Assembly (NCBI RefSeq): GCF_013409935.1
Contig: NZ_JACCCO010000003.1
Span: forward strand, 1,302,001-1,366,000
From: Streptosporangium sandarakinum
Lineage (GTDB): Bacteria > Actinomycetota > Actinomycetes > Streptosporangiales > Streptosporangiaceae
Direction: 5' to 3'
Length of the DNA stretch: 64,000 nucleotides
A program made the position numbers and the translations under genes. The notes beneath the pieces are model-generated. The model made no database searches, was not told where the DNA came from, and saw nothing but the letters and a program-made list of their open reading frames with translations. Shown here in pieces: positions 27,433 through 36,314 of the stretch. How positions within the stretch are numbered: position 1 is the first letter of the stretch; each line of letters begins with the position of its first letter.

Positions 27433-28382
27433 CGGCCGCCTCCCTTCGGGTCGAGGGCGTCGCGCAGCGCGTCGCCCAGCAGGGTGAAGGCCAGCACGGT
27501 CAGGAACAGGCAGACGCAGGGGATCATGAAGTACGTCGGCGCGACCTGGTACCACAGCAGCCCGTTGTCGATCATCTGGCCCCACGAGGGGGTGGGGGGC
27601 CGCACGCCGACGCCGAGGAAGGACAGCGCGGCCTCGGTGCCGATGTTGGCCGGGATCGCCAGTGTCGTGTAGACGAGGATCGGCGCGGCGATGTTGGGCA
27701 GGATCTCCCTCAGCAGGATGTGCGGCCCCATCGCCCCGTTGACCCGCGCGGCGTCCACGAACTCCCGGTGCCGGACGCTCAGCGTCTGCCCGCGCACGAT
27801 GCGCCCGACGTACGGCCAGCTGAACATGCTCATGATCAGCACGAGCAGCAGCACGCGGTCGGTGCCCGGCGCGATGGACAGCAGGGCCAGCATGAAGATC
27901 AGGCTCGGGAAGGACATCACCAGGTCCATGATCCGGCTGAGCACGGTGTCGATCCTGCCGCCGAAGTACCCCGCGACCAGGCCGACCGCGGTGCCGGCGA
28001 GCACGGTGACGGCCGTGGCGGCGACCGCGATCAGCAACGACACCCGCGCGCCGTACACGATGCGGCTGAAGACGTCGCGGCCGTTGCCCGGCTCGACGCC
28101 GAGCCAGTGCTCGGCGCCGATGCCGCCGAAGTCGCCCTTCGGCACCCCGCCGAGCGCCTGGTCGATCGCGCTCTTGTCGAAGGTCTCGGGCCGCCAGCCG
28201 TTGAGCCCGGCCAGCAGCGGGGCGGCCAGCGCCGTCACGACGAAGACCGTCACGATGGCGAGGCCGAGGAGCGCGGCAGGGTCGCGGCGGAGCCGCTCGT
28301 AGGCGATCCGCCCGGGGGAGCGGCCCCGGACGGCGGGGGCCGCGACGGCCGCCGCGGCCTCCCGCGGCGCGGCGGTGGTCAC
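27429..28382 (-). CDS. ABC transporter permease (DppC type)
   Basis: A 317-residue permease starting at a GTG that overlaps the binding-protein stop by 4 bp. The ~30 N-terminal residues are Ala-rich, followed by YERLRRDPAALLGLAIVTVF, the EHWLGVEPGNGRDVFSRIVYGARVSLL signature of DppC proteins, and the docking loop EFVDAARVNGAMGPHILLREILPN. The C-terminus reads LGDALRDALDPK. It pairs with the DppB-type subunit encoded next. Confidence 0.92.
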   Translation of the reverse strand: MTTAAPREAAAAVAAPAVRGRSPGRIAYERLRRDPAALLGLAIVTVFVVTALAAPLLAGLNGWRPETFDKSAIDQALGGVPKGDFGGIGAEHWLGVEPGNGRDVFSRIVYGARVSLLIAVAATAVTVLAGTAVGLVAGYFGGRIDTVLSRIMDLVMSFPSLIFMLALLSIAPGTDRVLLLVLIMSMFSWPYVGRIVRGQTLSVRHREFVDAARVNGAMGPHILLREILPNIAAPILVYTTLAIPANIGTEAALSFLGVGVRPPTPSWGQMIDNGLLWYQVAPTYFMIPCVCLFLTVLAFTLLGDALRDALDPKGGGR

Positions 28383-30082
28383 TTCCCGACCCCGAGGGTG
28401 GCGTAGTCGAACTGGCCGGACCAGATCAGGTGGCCGAACGCGCCGCCGACCTTGGAGCCGGTGAGCAGCGGCTTGCGGAGCCAGAGCAGGGGGATCATCG
28501 GGGTCTTCCGCATGATCGCGGCGTCCAGGTCCACCCAGGCGCGGTCGGCCGCCTTCAGGTCGGTCATGGCCCGGATCCCGTCGATCCGGTCCATGGTCTC
28601 CCGGTCCCGGAACAGCGACACGTTGCCGCTGTTGCCCTTGTCGGTGATGGTGCGGCCGTCGAAGAGCATCGGGATGAAGGAGGACCCGGACGGGTAGTCC
28701 TGGCACCAGCCGTACAGGGCCAGCCCGTCGAACCTGGCGGTGTCGCCGATGGTGTCGTAGTAGACCGACGGGTCGAAGGTGCTGATCTCGGTCTCGACGC
28801 CGACGCGCTTGAGCGACTCCTGGATCGCGGTGGCGGCTCCCTTGTCGCCGGTGGAGGCGGACAGCGTGACCTTCACCGGCGTCGCCACGCCGGACTCGGC
28901 GATCAGCGCCTTGGCCTTCGCCACGTCACCGGTCGGCGGGATCTTCAGGGTGTCCTGCGGGACGCCGCCGGACAGCGACGGCGGCAGGTAGGCGGTGGCG
29001 ACCGTGCCGGAGGCCGGGCCGCCCTTGACGGTCTGGTACGCCTCCTTGTCGATCGCGTACTGCAGGGCCAGGCGGAACTTCGGGTTGTCGAAGGGCGCCT
29101 TGGCGGTGTTCATGGCCAGGGTGTCGGTGCAGCCCCGGATCTCGTTGTGGAAGCGCGCCCTGACCTTGGGATTGGTGAGGATCTTGGCGAAGCTCTCGCC
29201 GTTGACGTCGGCGTAGGTGACCGCGGTCCGGTCCTCGCCCTGGTCGGCGATGAGCCGGTCCACGATCACGCTCTGCCGCAGGCCCTGCTTGACGACGACC
29301 CTGTCCGGCAGCGCCTTGCGGACCGGGTCGGTGGCGGGGTCCCAGTGCTCGTTCCGGCTGAGCACGAGCTGCCTGCCCCGGTCGTAGGTGTCGATCTTGT
29401 ACGGTCCCGAGGAGAAGACGCGGTTGTCGTACTGCGCCTTGGTGTCCCTGGCCCGGGGTACCGGCGCGAAGGTCGGCAGGGTGGCGTAGTACGGGAACTC
29501 GGCGACGGGGCGGTCGAGGTGGAAGACGATCGTCTTCTCGTCGGGCGTCTCGATCGACTTCAGCGAGCCGTCCCGGTAGGGGCCCCGGTACTTCTCGCCG
29601 CCGGCCAGGACCAGGCGGGCGTAGTTGGGGCCGCCGGGCAGCTCGGGGGCGAAGGACCGCTCCACGTTGTACTTGACGTCGGCGGCCACGATCGGCGAGC
29701 CGTCCTCGTACTTGAGGCCCTCCTTGAGGGTGAAGGTCCAGGTCCTGCCGCCGTCGGACATCTCGCCGACGGTGGTGGCGAGGTCCGGGACGATCTGCAG
29801 GCTGGCCGGTCCCGGCTCGGCCTTGTAGGTGACGAGGGAACGGTAGAGGTAGCGCAGGCCGAAGTCCATCTCCGGCATCGTCCAGTTGCGGGTCGGGTCG
29901 AGGTGGGAGAAGTCCTGGTTGGACAGGATCGCGAGGGTCCCGCCCCTGGCGGCCTCACCCGCCGGGGGCCGGGGGCCGTTTCCGGACCGCTCGGCGGCGG
30001 GTGTCCCGCCGCCGCAGGCCGCCGTGCCGAACAGCACCGCCAGCGCGAGGAGGCAGGGGGCCGCCGTGGTCTTCACGGACAT
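28379..30082 (-). CDS. ABC transporter substrate-binding lipoprotein (SBP_bac_5)
   Basis: A 567-residue lipoprotein with a lipobox ending at Cys23 (LFGTAAC). The mature protein has DFSHLDPTRNW, EDGSPIVAADVKYNVERSF (family-5 signature), SSGPYKIDTYDRGRQLVLSRNEHWDP, and a C-terminal domain ending in PLLWLRKPLLTGSKVGG. This form resembles the peptide-binding proteins common in Streptomyces. The ligand is probably a peptide, but muropeptides cannot be excluded. First gene of operon 2. GGAG lies 6 bp before ATG 30082, and a good promoter with an embedded palindrome lies just upstream (30127-30155). Confidence 0.92.
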   Translation of the reverse strand: MSVKTTAAPCLLALAVLFGTAACGGGTPAAERSGNGPRPPAGEAARGGTLAILSNQDFSHLDPTRNWTMPEMDFGLRYLYRSLVTYKAEPGPASLQIVPDLATTVGEMSDGGRTWTFTLKEGLKYEDGSPIVAADVKYNVERSFAPELPGGPNYARLVLAGGEKYRGPYRDGSLKSIETPDEKTIVFHLDRPVAEFPYYATLPTFAPVPRARDTKAQYDNRVFSSGPYKIDTYDRGRQLVLSRNEHWDPATDPVRKALPDRVVVKQGLRQSVIVDRLIADQGEDRTAVTYADVNGESFAKILTNPKVRARFHNEIRGCTDTLAMNTAKAPFDNPKFRLALQYAIDKEAYQTVKGGPASGTVATAYLPPSLSGGVPQDTLKIPPTGDVAKAKALIAESGVATPVKVTLSASTGDKGAATAIQESLKRVGVETEISTFDPSVYYDTIGDTARFDGLALYGWCQDYPSGSSFIPMLFDGRTITDKGNSGNVSLFRDRETMDRIDGIRAMTDLKAADRAWVDLDAAIMRKTPMIPLLWLRKPLLTGSKVGGAFGHLIWSGQFDYATLGVGK

Positions 30083-30126
30083 GTGTCACTCCGCATCGTT
30101 GTGGGGGGAGAGCGAGAGTGACACGT

Positions 30127-30155
30127 AACATAGTAATGTGAAATATTACCGGCAA
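30127..30155 (-). promoter_or_regulatory. Promoter of ABC operon 2 with embedded operator
   Basis: Read on the minus strand: TTGCCG (-35, 30150-30155), exactly 17 bp, then TATGTT (-10, 30127-30132). The 17-bp spacer GTAATATTTCACATTAC is itself a palindrome with 5-bp perfect arms, so a repressor bound there would cover the promoter. A second flanking inverted repeat (GTAACA ... TGTTAC) encloses it. Confidence 0.6.
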
Positions 30156-30260
30156 TAGTGTGTTACCAATCCGTAATTAGTCCGATCCGGCATTCCCTCG
30201 TTTTCCCGGTCCCGGCCCGACGGATTTCCGGGGCCCGGCCCGGCGGCCCCGATCCGGTCG

Positions 30261-31214
30261 TCAGATGAGCGGATGCACCTCGGGATGGGCGTCCCACCAG
30301 CGCCGGAATAGCGGATTGTCGTCCAGGTGGTCGGTGTACGCGGCGGCGAGGCCGCGGTAGAGCTCCGCCGCCTGCTCGGTGCCCAGCCGGTCCCGGCGCC
30401 AGGCCACGGTCAGCTTGGCGGTCTGCGGCTGGCCGGCGAGCGGGCGGACGACCGTACCGGGTGCGGCGGGCCAGGTGGGATCGACCAGGCGGACCCCCAG
30501 GCCCGCCGCCACCAGCGGCCGGCCCGCGCCGCTCGGGGCGTCGTAGCGCACGTCGGGCTCGAACCCGGCCGCGCGGCAGGCGGCGCGCAGCGCGGCGAGC
30601 GAGCCGTCGTCGGCGCCCGGCGGGCTGATCCAGTGCTCGTCCCGCAGGTCGGAGAGCCGGACCTCCTCCCGTTCGGCCAGCCGGTGGCCCTCCGACAGGG
30701 CGACGAATATCGGATACCGGGGGACGAGGGTACGGCTGGCGACCGGCGCCGTCAGCGTGATGTCGAACCCCTCGACGACGCCCAGCAGTGCCACGTCGAG
30801 CTGTCCCTGCGCGAGCGCCGTGGCCAGCAGCGTCGCCGAGGGCTCGATGCGCAGCGAGATCTCGTGCCCGCGCAGCCTCTCACCGACCCGGTCGACGATG
30901 CTCCCCACGCAGGACAGGTGCACGCAGCCCAGCCGGAGGGTCTCCACCGCGGTGGGGACGCGCAGGTCGCCGAAGAGCGCGTCCACCTCCGTCAGGACGA
31001 TGCGGGCGCGGGCGATGACCTGCCGTCCCAGCGGGGTCGGCTGCACGCCGGAGTGGCTGCGCACGAACAGCGCCCCGCCGACGATCTCCTCGACCCGGCG
31101 CAGCTGGTTGGTCATGGCCGGCTGGGACAGGCCCAGCCGGGCGGCGGCGCGGGTGACGCTCCCCATCTCCGCTATCGCACAGATCGTACGGAGATGCCTG
31201 ATGTCGAGCTCCAT
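30261..31214 (-). CDS. LysR-family transcriptional regulator
   Basis: A ~317-residue regulator. The N-terminal winged helix-turn-helix is MELDIRHLRTICAIAEMGSVTRAAARLGLSQPAMTNQLRRVE and the rest is a periplasmic-binding-like effector domain. LysR proteins usually sense a small metabolite and regulate a divergent gene; here the divergent neighbour is the secreted collagenase, and operon 2 lies on the other side. ATG 31214 is preferred to an in-frame TTG (31220); neither has a strong ribosome site. The effector is unknown. Confidence 0.88.
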   Translation of the reverse strand: MELDIRHLRTICAIAEMGSVTRAAARLGLSQPAMTNQLRRVEEIVGGALFVRSHSGVQPTPLGRQVIARARIVLTEVDALFGDLRVPTAVETLRLGCVHLSCVGSIVDRVGERLRGHEISLRIEPSATLLATALAQGQLDVALLGVVEGFDITLTAPVASRTLVPRYPIFVALSEGHRLAEREEVRLSDLRDEHWISPPGADDGSLAALRAACRAAGFEPDVRYDAPSGAGRPLVAAGLGVRLVDPTWPAAPGTVVRPLAGQPQTAKLTVAWRRDRLGTEQAAELYRGLAAAYTDHLDDNPLFRRWWDAHPEVHPLI

Positions 31215-31521
31215 AGCCAAGAATTATGTGACGGCTGATGACCATCGCATGAACTTCCCGAGCAAACTGCGACATAAGCGCGCGAACCGGCAAAGGCGCC
31301 GGGTCGCGAAACCCATAGCGAGGGAGCCCGCGCCGCCCCACGGCGACGGCCCGCGCCCGGCCGTGAGGTCGCGGAAGACGTGCTCCCCGGTCCCTTCGGG
31401 GGCGGAGACCCCGAAAGGCCGGCGACCCCCCCGACCCCGTGGGCCGCCGGCCCCCACCCCCCTGACCCGGCTGACCGGACCGATCTCGCGCGCCGTCGTG
31501 AACACCCCCCCGGAGGTTCAG
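31215..31521. other. Divergent intergenic region, lysR / collagenase
   Basis: About 305 bp. The end near lysR is relatively AT-rich and probably holds both promoters and the LysR site. The rest is open in the collagenase frame but lies upstream of its likely TTG start. No further gene was seen. Confidence 0.5.
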
Positions 31522-34104
31522 TTGTCGATCAAACCGCCCCTCGGCGAACTCGGGAAGCGTCTGCGGTCGCTCCTCACACCCGTGTTCGCCCTGGGAATCG
31601 TCCTCCAGCCGCTGGCGGCGTCCCCCGCGGAGGCCGCCGTCCCCGCTCCCGCGGCCGCCGCTCCCGCGACCGCCCGCACCGCCGACAGGCCCCCGCCCGT
31701 CGGCGTGGGCGCGGCCGACGACGCCCGGCACGCGCAGGCGTCCCCGCTGAAGGTCGAGGCGCGCCCCCCGCTGCCGGCGTCGGACGACGCGCTGCGGCGC
31801 ACCGTCGACACGCCCGCCCGCACGTCGGAGCATCCCCGCCCCTCGGCGAAGTCGGCGAAGTCGGCCGCCGCGGCGGCGTGCAACGTGAGCGACTTCACCG
31901 GCAAGTCCGGCAGCGCCCTCGTCCAGCAGATCAAGTCCTCGACCACCGACTGCGTCAACACGCTGTTCAACCTGACCGGCGGTGACGCCTACTCCGCCTT
32001 CCGCGAGTCGCAGATGGCCGACGTCGCCTACGCGTTGCGCGACAACGCCGTCAGCTATCCCGGCGACAACAGCACAGGCACCGCCCAGCTCGTGCTGTAC
32101 CTGCGGGCCGGCTACTACGTGCAGTGGTACAACCCCGCCACCGTGGGTGCCTACGGGCCCGCCCTGCAGACCGCGATCCGCGCCGGCCTCGACGGCTTCT
32201 TCGGCAACTCCAGGGCCTTCACGGTCAGCGACGCCAACGGCGAGGTGCTCTCCGAGGCGGTCACCCTGATCGACAGCGCCCAGCAGAACGACCGCTACCT
32301 CGGAGTCGTCAAGCGCCTGCTCAACGGCTACGACAGCTCCTACGACGCCCACTGGTGGATGCTCAACGCGGTCAACAACGTCTACACGGTGCTCTTCCGC
32401 GGCCACCAGGTCCCGGCGTTCGTCACCGCGGTCCAGGCCGACCCGAGCGTCATCGACACCCTCGGCGCCTTCGCGACGAAGAACCTGTCGCTGCTCGGCA
32501 CCGGCCGCGGCTACCTGACCTCCAACGCCGGCCGCGAGCTCGGCCGCTTCCTGCAGCACACCGCCCTGCAGACCAAGGTCCGGCCGATGGCCAAGGACCT
32601 GCTCTCCCGCAGCCGGATCACCGGGCCCACCGCCCCGCTCTGGGTCGGCGTGGCCGAGATGACCGACGCCTACGACAAGGCGAACTGCTCCTCCTACGGC
32701 ACCTGCAACCTGCAGCAGACCCTGGCCGCCAGCATCCTGACCGTCAACCACACCTGCAGCCCCAGCATCAAGATCCGCGCCCAGGACATGACGCCGGCCC
32801 AGCTCGCCGACAGCTGCCGCAGCCTCACCAGCCAGGACGCCTACTTCCACAACCTCGTCAAGGACGGCAACCGCCCGGTCTCCGGCGACAACAACACCAC
32901 CATCGAGGTCTGCGTCTTCGACTCCAGCACCGACTACCAGACCTACGCCGGCGCGATGTTCGGCATCGACACCGACAACGGCGGCATGTACCTGGAGGGC
33001 GACCCGTCCGCCTCCGGCAACCAGCCGAGGTTCATCGCCTACGAGGCCGAATGGGTACGGCCGGCCTTCGAGATCTGGAACCTCAACCACGAGTACACCC
33101 ACTACCTCGACGGCCGGTTCGACATGTACGGCGACTTCAACGCCGGCGTCACCACGCCGACCATCTGGTGGATCGAGGGCTTCGCCGAGTACGTCTCCTA
33201 CTCCTACCGCGGGGTCGTCTACGACGCCGCGATCACCGAGGCGGCCAAGCGCACCTACGCGCTCAGCACGCTGTGGAACACCACCTACTCCCACGACACC
33301 ACCCGCATCTACCGCTGGGGCTACCTCGCCGCGCGGTACATGTTCGAAAGGCACCCCGCCGACGTCGCCACCGTCCTCGGCCACTACCGCACCGGCAACT
33401 GGAACGCCGCCCGCACCTTCCTGACCGGCACCATCGGCAGCCGCTACGACAGCGACTGGCAGACGTGGCTGGCGGCCTGCGCCTCCGGCGCCTGCGCGGG
33501 CGGCGGGAGCGGCAACCAGACGCCGAGCGCGAGCTTCACCTCCACCGCCACCGGCCTCGCCGTGACCTTCGCCGACACCTCATCCGACCCCGACGGGACG
33601 ATCGCCTCCCGCCGCTGGGAGTTCGGTGACGGGGCGACGTCGACCGCGGCCAACCCCTCGCACACCTACGCCGCCTCCGGCACCTACCCGGTGAAGCTCA
33701 CCGTCACCGACGACAAGGGCGCCACCGGGACGAGCACGCAGCAGGTCACGGTGTCCACCGGCGGAACCGGCACCCCCGAGTGCACCGCCCCCCGGACCGA
33801 CGAGCTGGGCAGGAACTGCCAGCGCGGCAACGTGTCGGCGACCTCGGGGAACTACGCCTACTTCTACCTCAACGTCCCCGCGGGCGCCCCGAAGCTGACC
33901 ATCACCGTCTCCGGGGGCACCGGGAACGCCGACCTCTACTACAGCCCCGCCTCCTGGGCCACCACCACGACCTACACCGCCCGGTCGGCCAACCCGGGCA
34001 ACGCCGAGACCCTGACCATCGACAACCCGCCGGCCGGCTACGTCTACATCAGCCTCCACGCGGCGCAGTCCTTCACCGGAGCCACCGTCAAGGTCGAGTA
34101 CTGA
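31522..34104 (+). CDS. Secreted microbial collagenase (peptidase M9) with PKD and PPC domains
   Basis: An 860-residue exported metalloprotease. The reading frame is open far upstream, but TTG 31522 is preferred: CGGAGG lies 4 bp before it and a signal peptide follows (LGKRLRSLLTPVFALGIVLQ, cleavage near SPAEAA). Residues ~115-370 are the M9 activator domain. The zinc site is HEYTH (523-527) with Glu552 in WWIEGFAEY. Residues ~668-750 are a PKD domain (RRWEFGDGATSTAANPSHTY). The C-terminal ~100 residues are a PPC collagen-binding-type domain ending YISLHAAQSFTGATVKVEY. The enzyme would digest collagen or similar proteins outside the cell. It is divergent from a lysR gene, next to a peptide-type importer, which fits peptide scavenging. 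Confidence 0.92.
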   Translation: MSIKPPLGELGKRLRSLLTPVFALGIVLQPLAASPAEAAVPAPAAAAPATARTADRPPPVGVGAADDARHAQASPLKVEARPPLPASDDALRRTVDTPARTSEHPRPSAKSAKSAAAAACNVSDFTGKSGSALVQQIKSSTTDCVNTLFNLTGGDAYSAFRESQMADVAYALRDNAVSYPGDNSTGTAQLVLYLRAGYYVQWYNPATVGAYGPALQTAIRAGLDGFFGNSRAFTVSDANGEVLSEAVTLIDSAQQNDRYLGVVKRLLNGYDSSYDAHWWMLNAVNNVYTVLFRGHQVPAFVTAVQADPSVIDTLGAFATKNLSLLGTGRGYLTSNAGRELGRFLQHTALQTKVRPMAKDLLSRSRITGPTAPLWVGVAEMTDAYDKANCSSYGTCNLQQTLAASILTVNHTCSPSIKIRAQDMTPAQLADSCRSLTSQDAYFHNLVKDGNRPVSGDNNTTIEVCVFDSSTDYQTYAGAMFGIDTDNGGMYLEGDPSASGNQPRFIAYEAEWVRPAFEIWNLNHEYTHYLDGRFDMYGDFNAGVTTPTIWWIEGFAEYVSYSYRGVVYDAAITEAAKRTYALSTLWNTTYSHDTTRIYRWGYLAARYMFERHPADVATVLGHYRTGNWNAARTFLTGTIGSRYDSDWQTWLAACASGACAGGGSGNQTPSASFTSTATGLAVTFADTSSDPDGTIASRRWEFGDGATSTAANPSHTYAASGTYPVKLTVTDDKGATGTSTQQVTVSTGGTGTPECTAPRTDELGRNCQRGNVSATSGNYAYFYLNVPAGAPKLTITVSGGTGNADLYYSPASWATTTTYTARSANPGNAETLTIDNPPAGYVYISLHAAQSFTGATVKVEY

Positions 34105-34166
34105 CGACGGCCTGAACCCCGCCGGGGCCGGCTCCGCACGTCCCGCCCCGGCGGCCCGGCCCATCC

Positions 34167-34199
34167 GGCCCGCACGTCCCCCGCCGGGACGTGCGGGCC
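34167..34199 (+). terminator. Terminator of the collagenase gene
   Basis: GGCCCGCACGTCCC (34167-34180), loop CCGCC and GGGACGTGCGGGCC (34186-34199) form a perfect 14-bp stem 62 bp after the collagenase stop. Confidence 0.7.
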
Positions 34200-34396
34200 A
34201 CGACGGTTCCCGACGCTCCGAGTCGAACGATTGTCTTTGCGGCCCGCACCGCTGGACGACGAGTCGACCGGAGTACACGCCGCTGGAAATGGGATGGTTT
34301 TTCTTGGGATGCAAAAGGTGGAAATTTAGATAAATGCCTTAATTTCCCGCAGGGCCATCATGGGGGGGCGTAAAGGGTGGAGTCTTTATCGTCTCG

Positions 34397-34675
34397 TTAT
34401 CGCTTCGGCGGTGGCTCCGAACGGTGGGACGGACGACCGCTCCGCGTGGGATCGGGCGGCTGAATGAGGGCTGGCACGTGGGCGGGCCGGACAACGCGGA
34501 AGTGCCGGCGGTCCAGTGTCGCGATGCCGACCGCGCGGAACTTCTCGGCGACGGCCACAACGAAGGCGTCAGCGGTGCCCGGTGGGAGATCCGCGTACCG
34601 CTCTACAGGACCGGCGGCGCGTGCGCCAAGGTCCGGATCACCATCGAAGATGGCGGTCGTACGGAGCCGCCGCCC
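34397..34675 (-). pseudogene. C-terminal remnant of a PIN-domain (VapC-like) toxin
   Basis: The minus-strand frame ending at TAA 34397-34399 reads ERYADLPPGTADAFVVAVAE followed by KFRAVGIATLDRRHFRVVRP. This is the C-terminal third of PIN-domain RNase toxins, with the acidic Asp of GTADA and the TLDRRHF motif. Upstream, the frame hits TGA at 34676-34678 and has no start codon, and I see no N-terminal PIN half (catalytic Asp, Glu) or antitoxin. It is therefore a truncated, probably frameshifted remnant. The last ~20 residues run past the normal end of the family. Confidence 0.55.
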
Positions 34676-34765
34676 TCATTCGCCACCGCCGACTGGCCGA
34701 ATGAGACGGCGTCTTGGTGCCGCGCCGTGTCGGCCATGAGCACCTGCCCGTTCTGGGGGATCGAG

Positions 34766-35074
34766 TCAACGGGCGGTCGGTTCTGTGACGTCAGCCGCGT
34801 TCACAAGCGCCTGCAACTCCGGCTCGAACCGGAGATCGAGCGGGTGCGGCTCCTTGGCGGCACCCTTCTGACCGATCATCACATTGTCGGCGGTGTCGTT
34901 GACCGCGGTGGCCGCGTTGGCGGCGTCCCATCGCACGCGGTCGAAGGAGCGCCGCTCGAAGCGTCCGGCGAGCATGCGGCTGAGCTGGGTGCGGCCGTAC
35001 GCGTCGACGCGATCGGCGCGCAGCACGACCGCCCGCGCTGCGGTGAGGCCAGGGGCCAGGTTCTCCACGAGCAC
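34766..35074 (-). CDS. Short open frame, unassigned
   Basis: A 102-codon frame beginning at GTG 35074 (VLVENLAPGLTAARAVVLRA), with an ordinary amino-acid composition and a helical look. I recognise no family, and no ribosome site is convincing. It lies upstream of the PIN-domain remnant on the same strand, in a decayed region, so it may be part of another dead gene or chance. Confidence 0.2.
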   Translation of the reverse strand: MLVENLAPGLTAARAVVLRADRVDAYGRTQLSRMLAGRFERRSFDRVRWDAANAATAVNDTADNVMIGQKGAAKEPHPLDLRFEPELQALVNAADVTEPTAR

Positions 35075-35258
35075 TCACATGCCGCTTGAGTCGCATGGAT
35101 GGAGTTTCCGGCAGGCGCGATGTCGGCGACCTGCCTGGACGAGGCGAGCGAGCTGGGCGCGGGGGCGGTGAGCAGGGCGGCACGGGGAACCGCGGCGTGG
35201 TGCGGTGTGGGGTCGGGCACACCTCGGGCAGGGGCGACCATCCATGGATACCGCAGGA

Positions 35259-35302
35259 GAAAACAATTTTCTAGATGTCCGGTTCGATGGAAAATTTCTT
35301 CC
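35259..35302. promoter_or_regulatory. Two AT-rich palindromes upstream of the GNAT/PIG-L/ABC operon
   Basis: GAAAACAATTTTC (35259-35271) and GGAAAATTTCTTCC (35289-35302) lie 75-120 bp before the first gene. Their GAAAA/TTTTC arms resemble the sites at namZ/murQ and at the kinase/anmK pair. They may form a shared operator, possibly for the RpiR-type regulator encoded at 42602. Confidence 0.4.
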
Positions 35303-35378
35303 GGAATCTTCTTGACCTGACCGGTTGACGGTGGGAAAGCTGTGAGGGAAGTGCCGAAAGGTGAAAGGACCGCTCCCC

Positions 35379-36314
35379 ATGGTCACAGTCCGCCCTTTCC
35401 GGTCCGGCGATGAGACCTCGCTGGTCAACGCCTGGAACCGCAGCATGTCCGCCGACCCGACGACGTCCGCCTGGTTCAGGGACTGCGTGCTGCTCGACCC
35501 CAACTTCGACCCCGAGGGCCTGCGCGTGGCCGTGGACGGGGACGACGTGGTGGGCTGCGCGTACGCCGTCCGCCGCCTGATCCCCCTGGCGCCCGGCACC
35601 GACCTGGAGCCGGACATCGGCTGGATCCCGTTTTTCTTCGTCGTCCCCGAGTGCCGCGGCGGCGGCCTGGGCCGGCGGCTGGTGGGCGAGGCGTTGGCGT
35701 TCCTGGAGGGCCTCGGCCGCACGAAGGTGGACTTCTCGTCGTACACCCCCAACTACGTGCTGCCGGGCGCGGACGCCGAACTCTATCCCGGCGGATACCG
35801 GCTGCTGGGCGAGCTCGGCTTCCAGACGCTCTACTCGCCGGTCGCCATGGACCGCACTCTCGTCGGCTACCAAGCCCCGCCCGAGGTGCACGAGCTGATC
35901 GGCGAGCGCGAGCGCGAGGGGTACGTCTTCCGCAGCCCCGCCGCCGGCGAGCTGCCTGAGCTGATCCGTTTCGCGGCCGATGCCTTCAACCCCGACTGGG
36001 GCGAAGCCATCCGGCAGCACCGCGATCCCGAACGCATCGTTATCGCGAAAAAAGATCACATAGTTGGCTTCGCCCTGTACGCGGCCTACCGGGGCATCCC
36101 CGAGCGCTTCGGCCCCTTCGGCGTCGACCCCGGCCTGCGCGGCACCGGCCTCGGCAAGATCCTCCTCCACCTCACCATGACCAGGATGCGCGCCGAAGGG
36201 CTGCATTCGTCCTGGTTCCTGTGGACCGGCGAGACCAGCCCGGCCGGCCACCTCTACACCAAGGCGGGCTACGAGATCACCAGAAGGTTCCACGTGATGA
36301 GGCGGTCCGCATGA
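35379..36314 (+). CDS. GNAT-family N-acetyltransferase
   Basis: A 311-residue protein with two GNAT-like halves. The first has VPECRGGGLGRRLVGEALAFLEG (acetyl-CoA loop near residue 90-110). The second has FGVDPGLRGTGLGKILLHLTMTRMRAEG and ends SPAGHLYTKAGYEITRRFHVM. Substrate unknown. ATG 35379 has AAAGGA 10 bp upstream; a GTG at 35361 is possible. First gene of a seven-gene unit, it overlaps the PIG-L deacetylase gene by 4 bp, so an acetylation/deacetylation pair acting on an imported amino-sugar compound is a reasonable inference. Confidence 0.85.
   Translation: MVTVRPFRSGDETSLVNAWNRSMSADPTTSAWFRDCVLLDPNFDPEGLRVAVDGDDVVGCAYAVRRLIPLAPGTDLEPDIGWIPFFFVVPECRGGGLGRRLVGEALAFLEGLGRTKVDFSSYTPNYVLPGADAELYPGGYRLLGELGFQTLYSPVAMDRTLVGYQAPPEVHELIGEREREGYVFRSPAAGELPELIRFAADAFNPDWGEAIRQHRDPERIVIAKKDHIVGFALYAAYRGIPERFGPFGVDPGLRGTGLGKILLHLTMTRMRAEGLHSSWFLWTGETSPAGHLYTKAGYEITRRFHVMRRSA

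Larger units (their letters stand above)
34200..35378. other. Degenerate intergenic stretch with gene remnants
   Basis: Nearly 1.2 kb without an intact recognisable gene. 34200-34400 is AT-rich for this genome. 34397-34675 holds a PIN-domain remnant and 34766-35074 a short unassigned frame (both minus strand, listed separately). 35250-35310 is AT-rich again with two palindromes and is probably the promoter of the downstream seven-gene operon. Confidence 0.6.

Noticed and set aside
30880-33384. 834-codon open frame opposite the collagenase gene
   Set aside because: No family motif and composition biased to Val/Gly/Asp/Arg; it is the mirror of the M9 domain on the sense strand.
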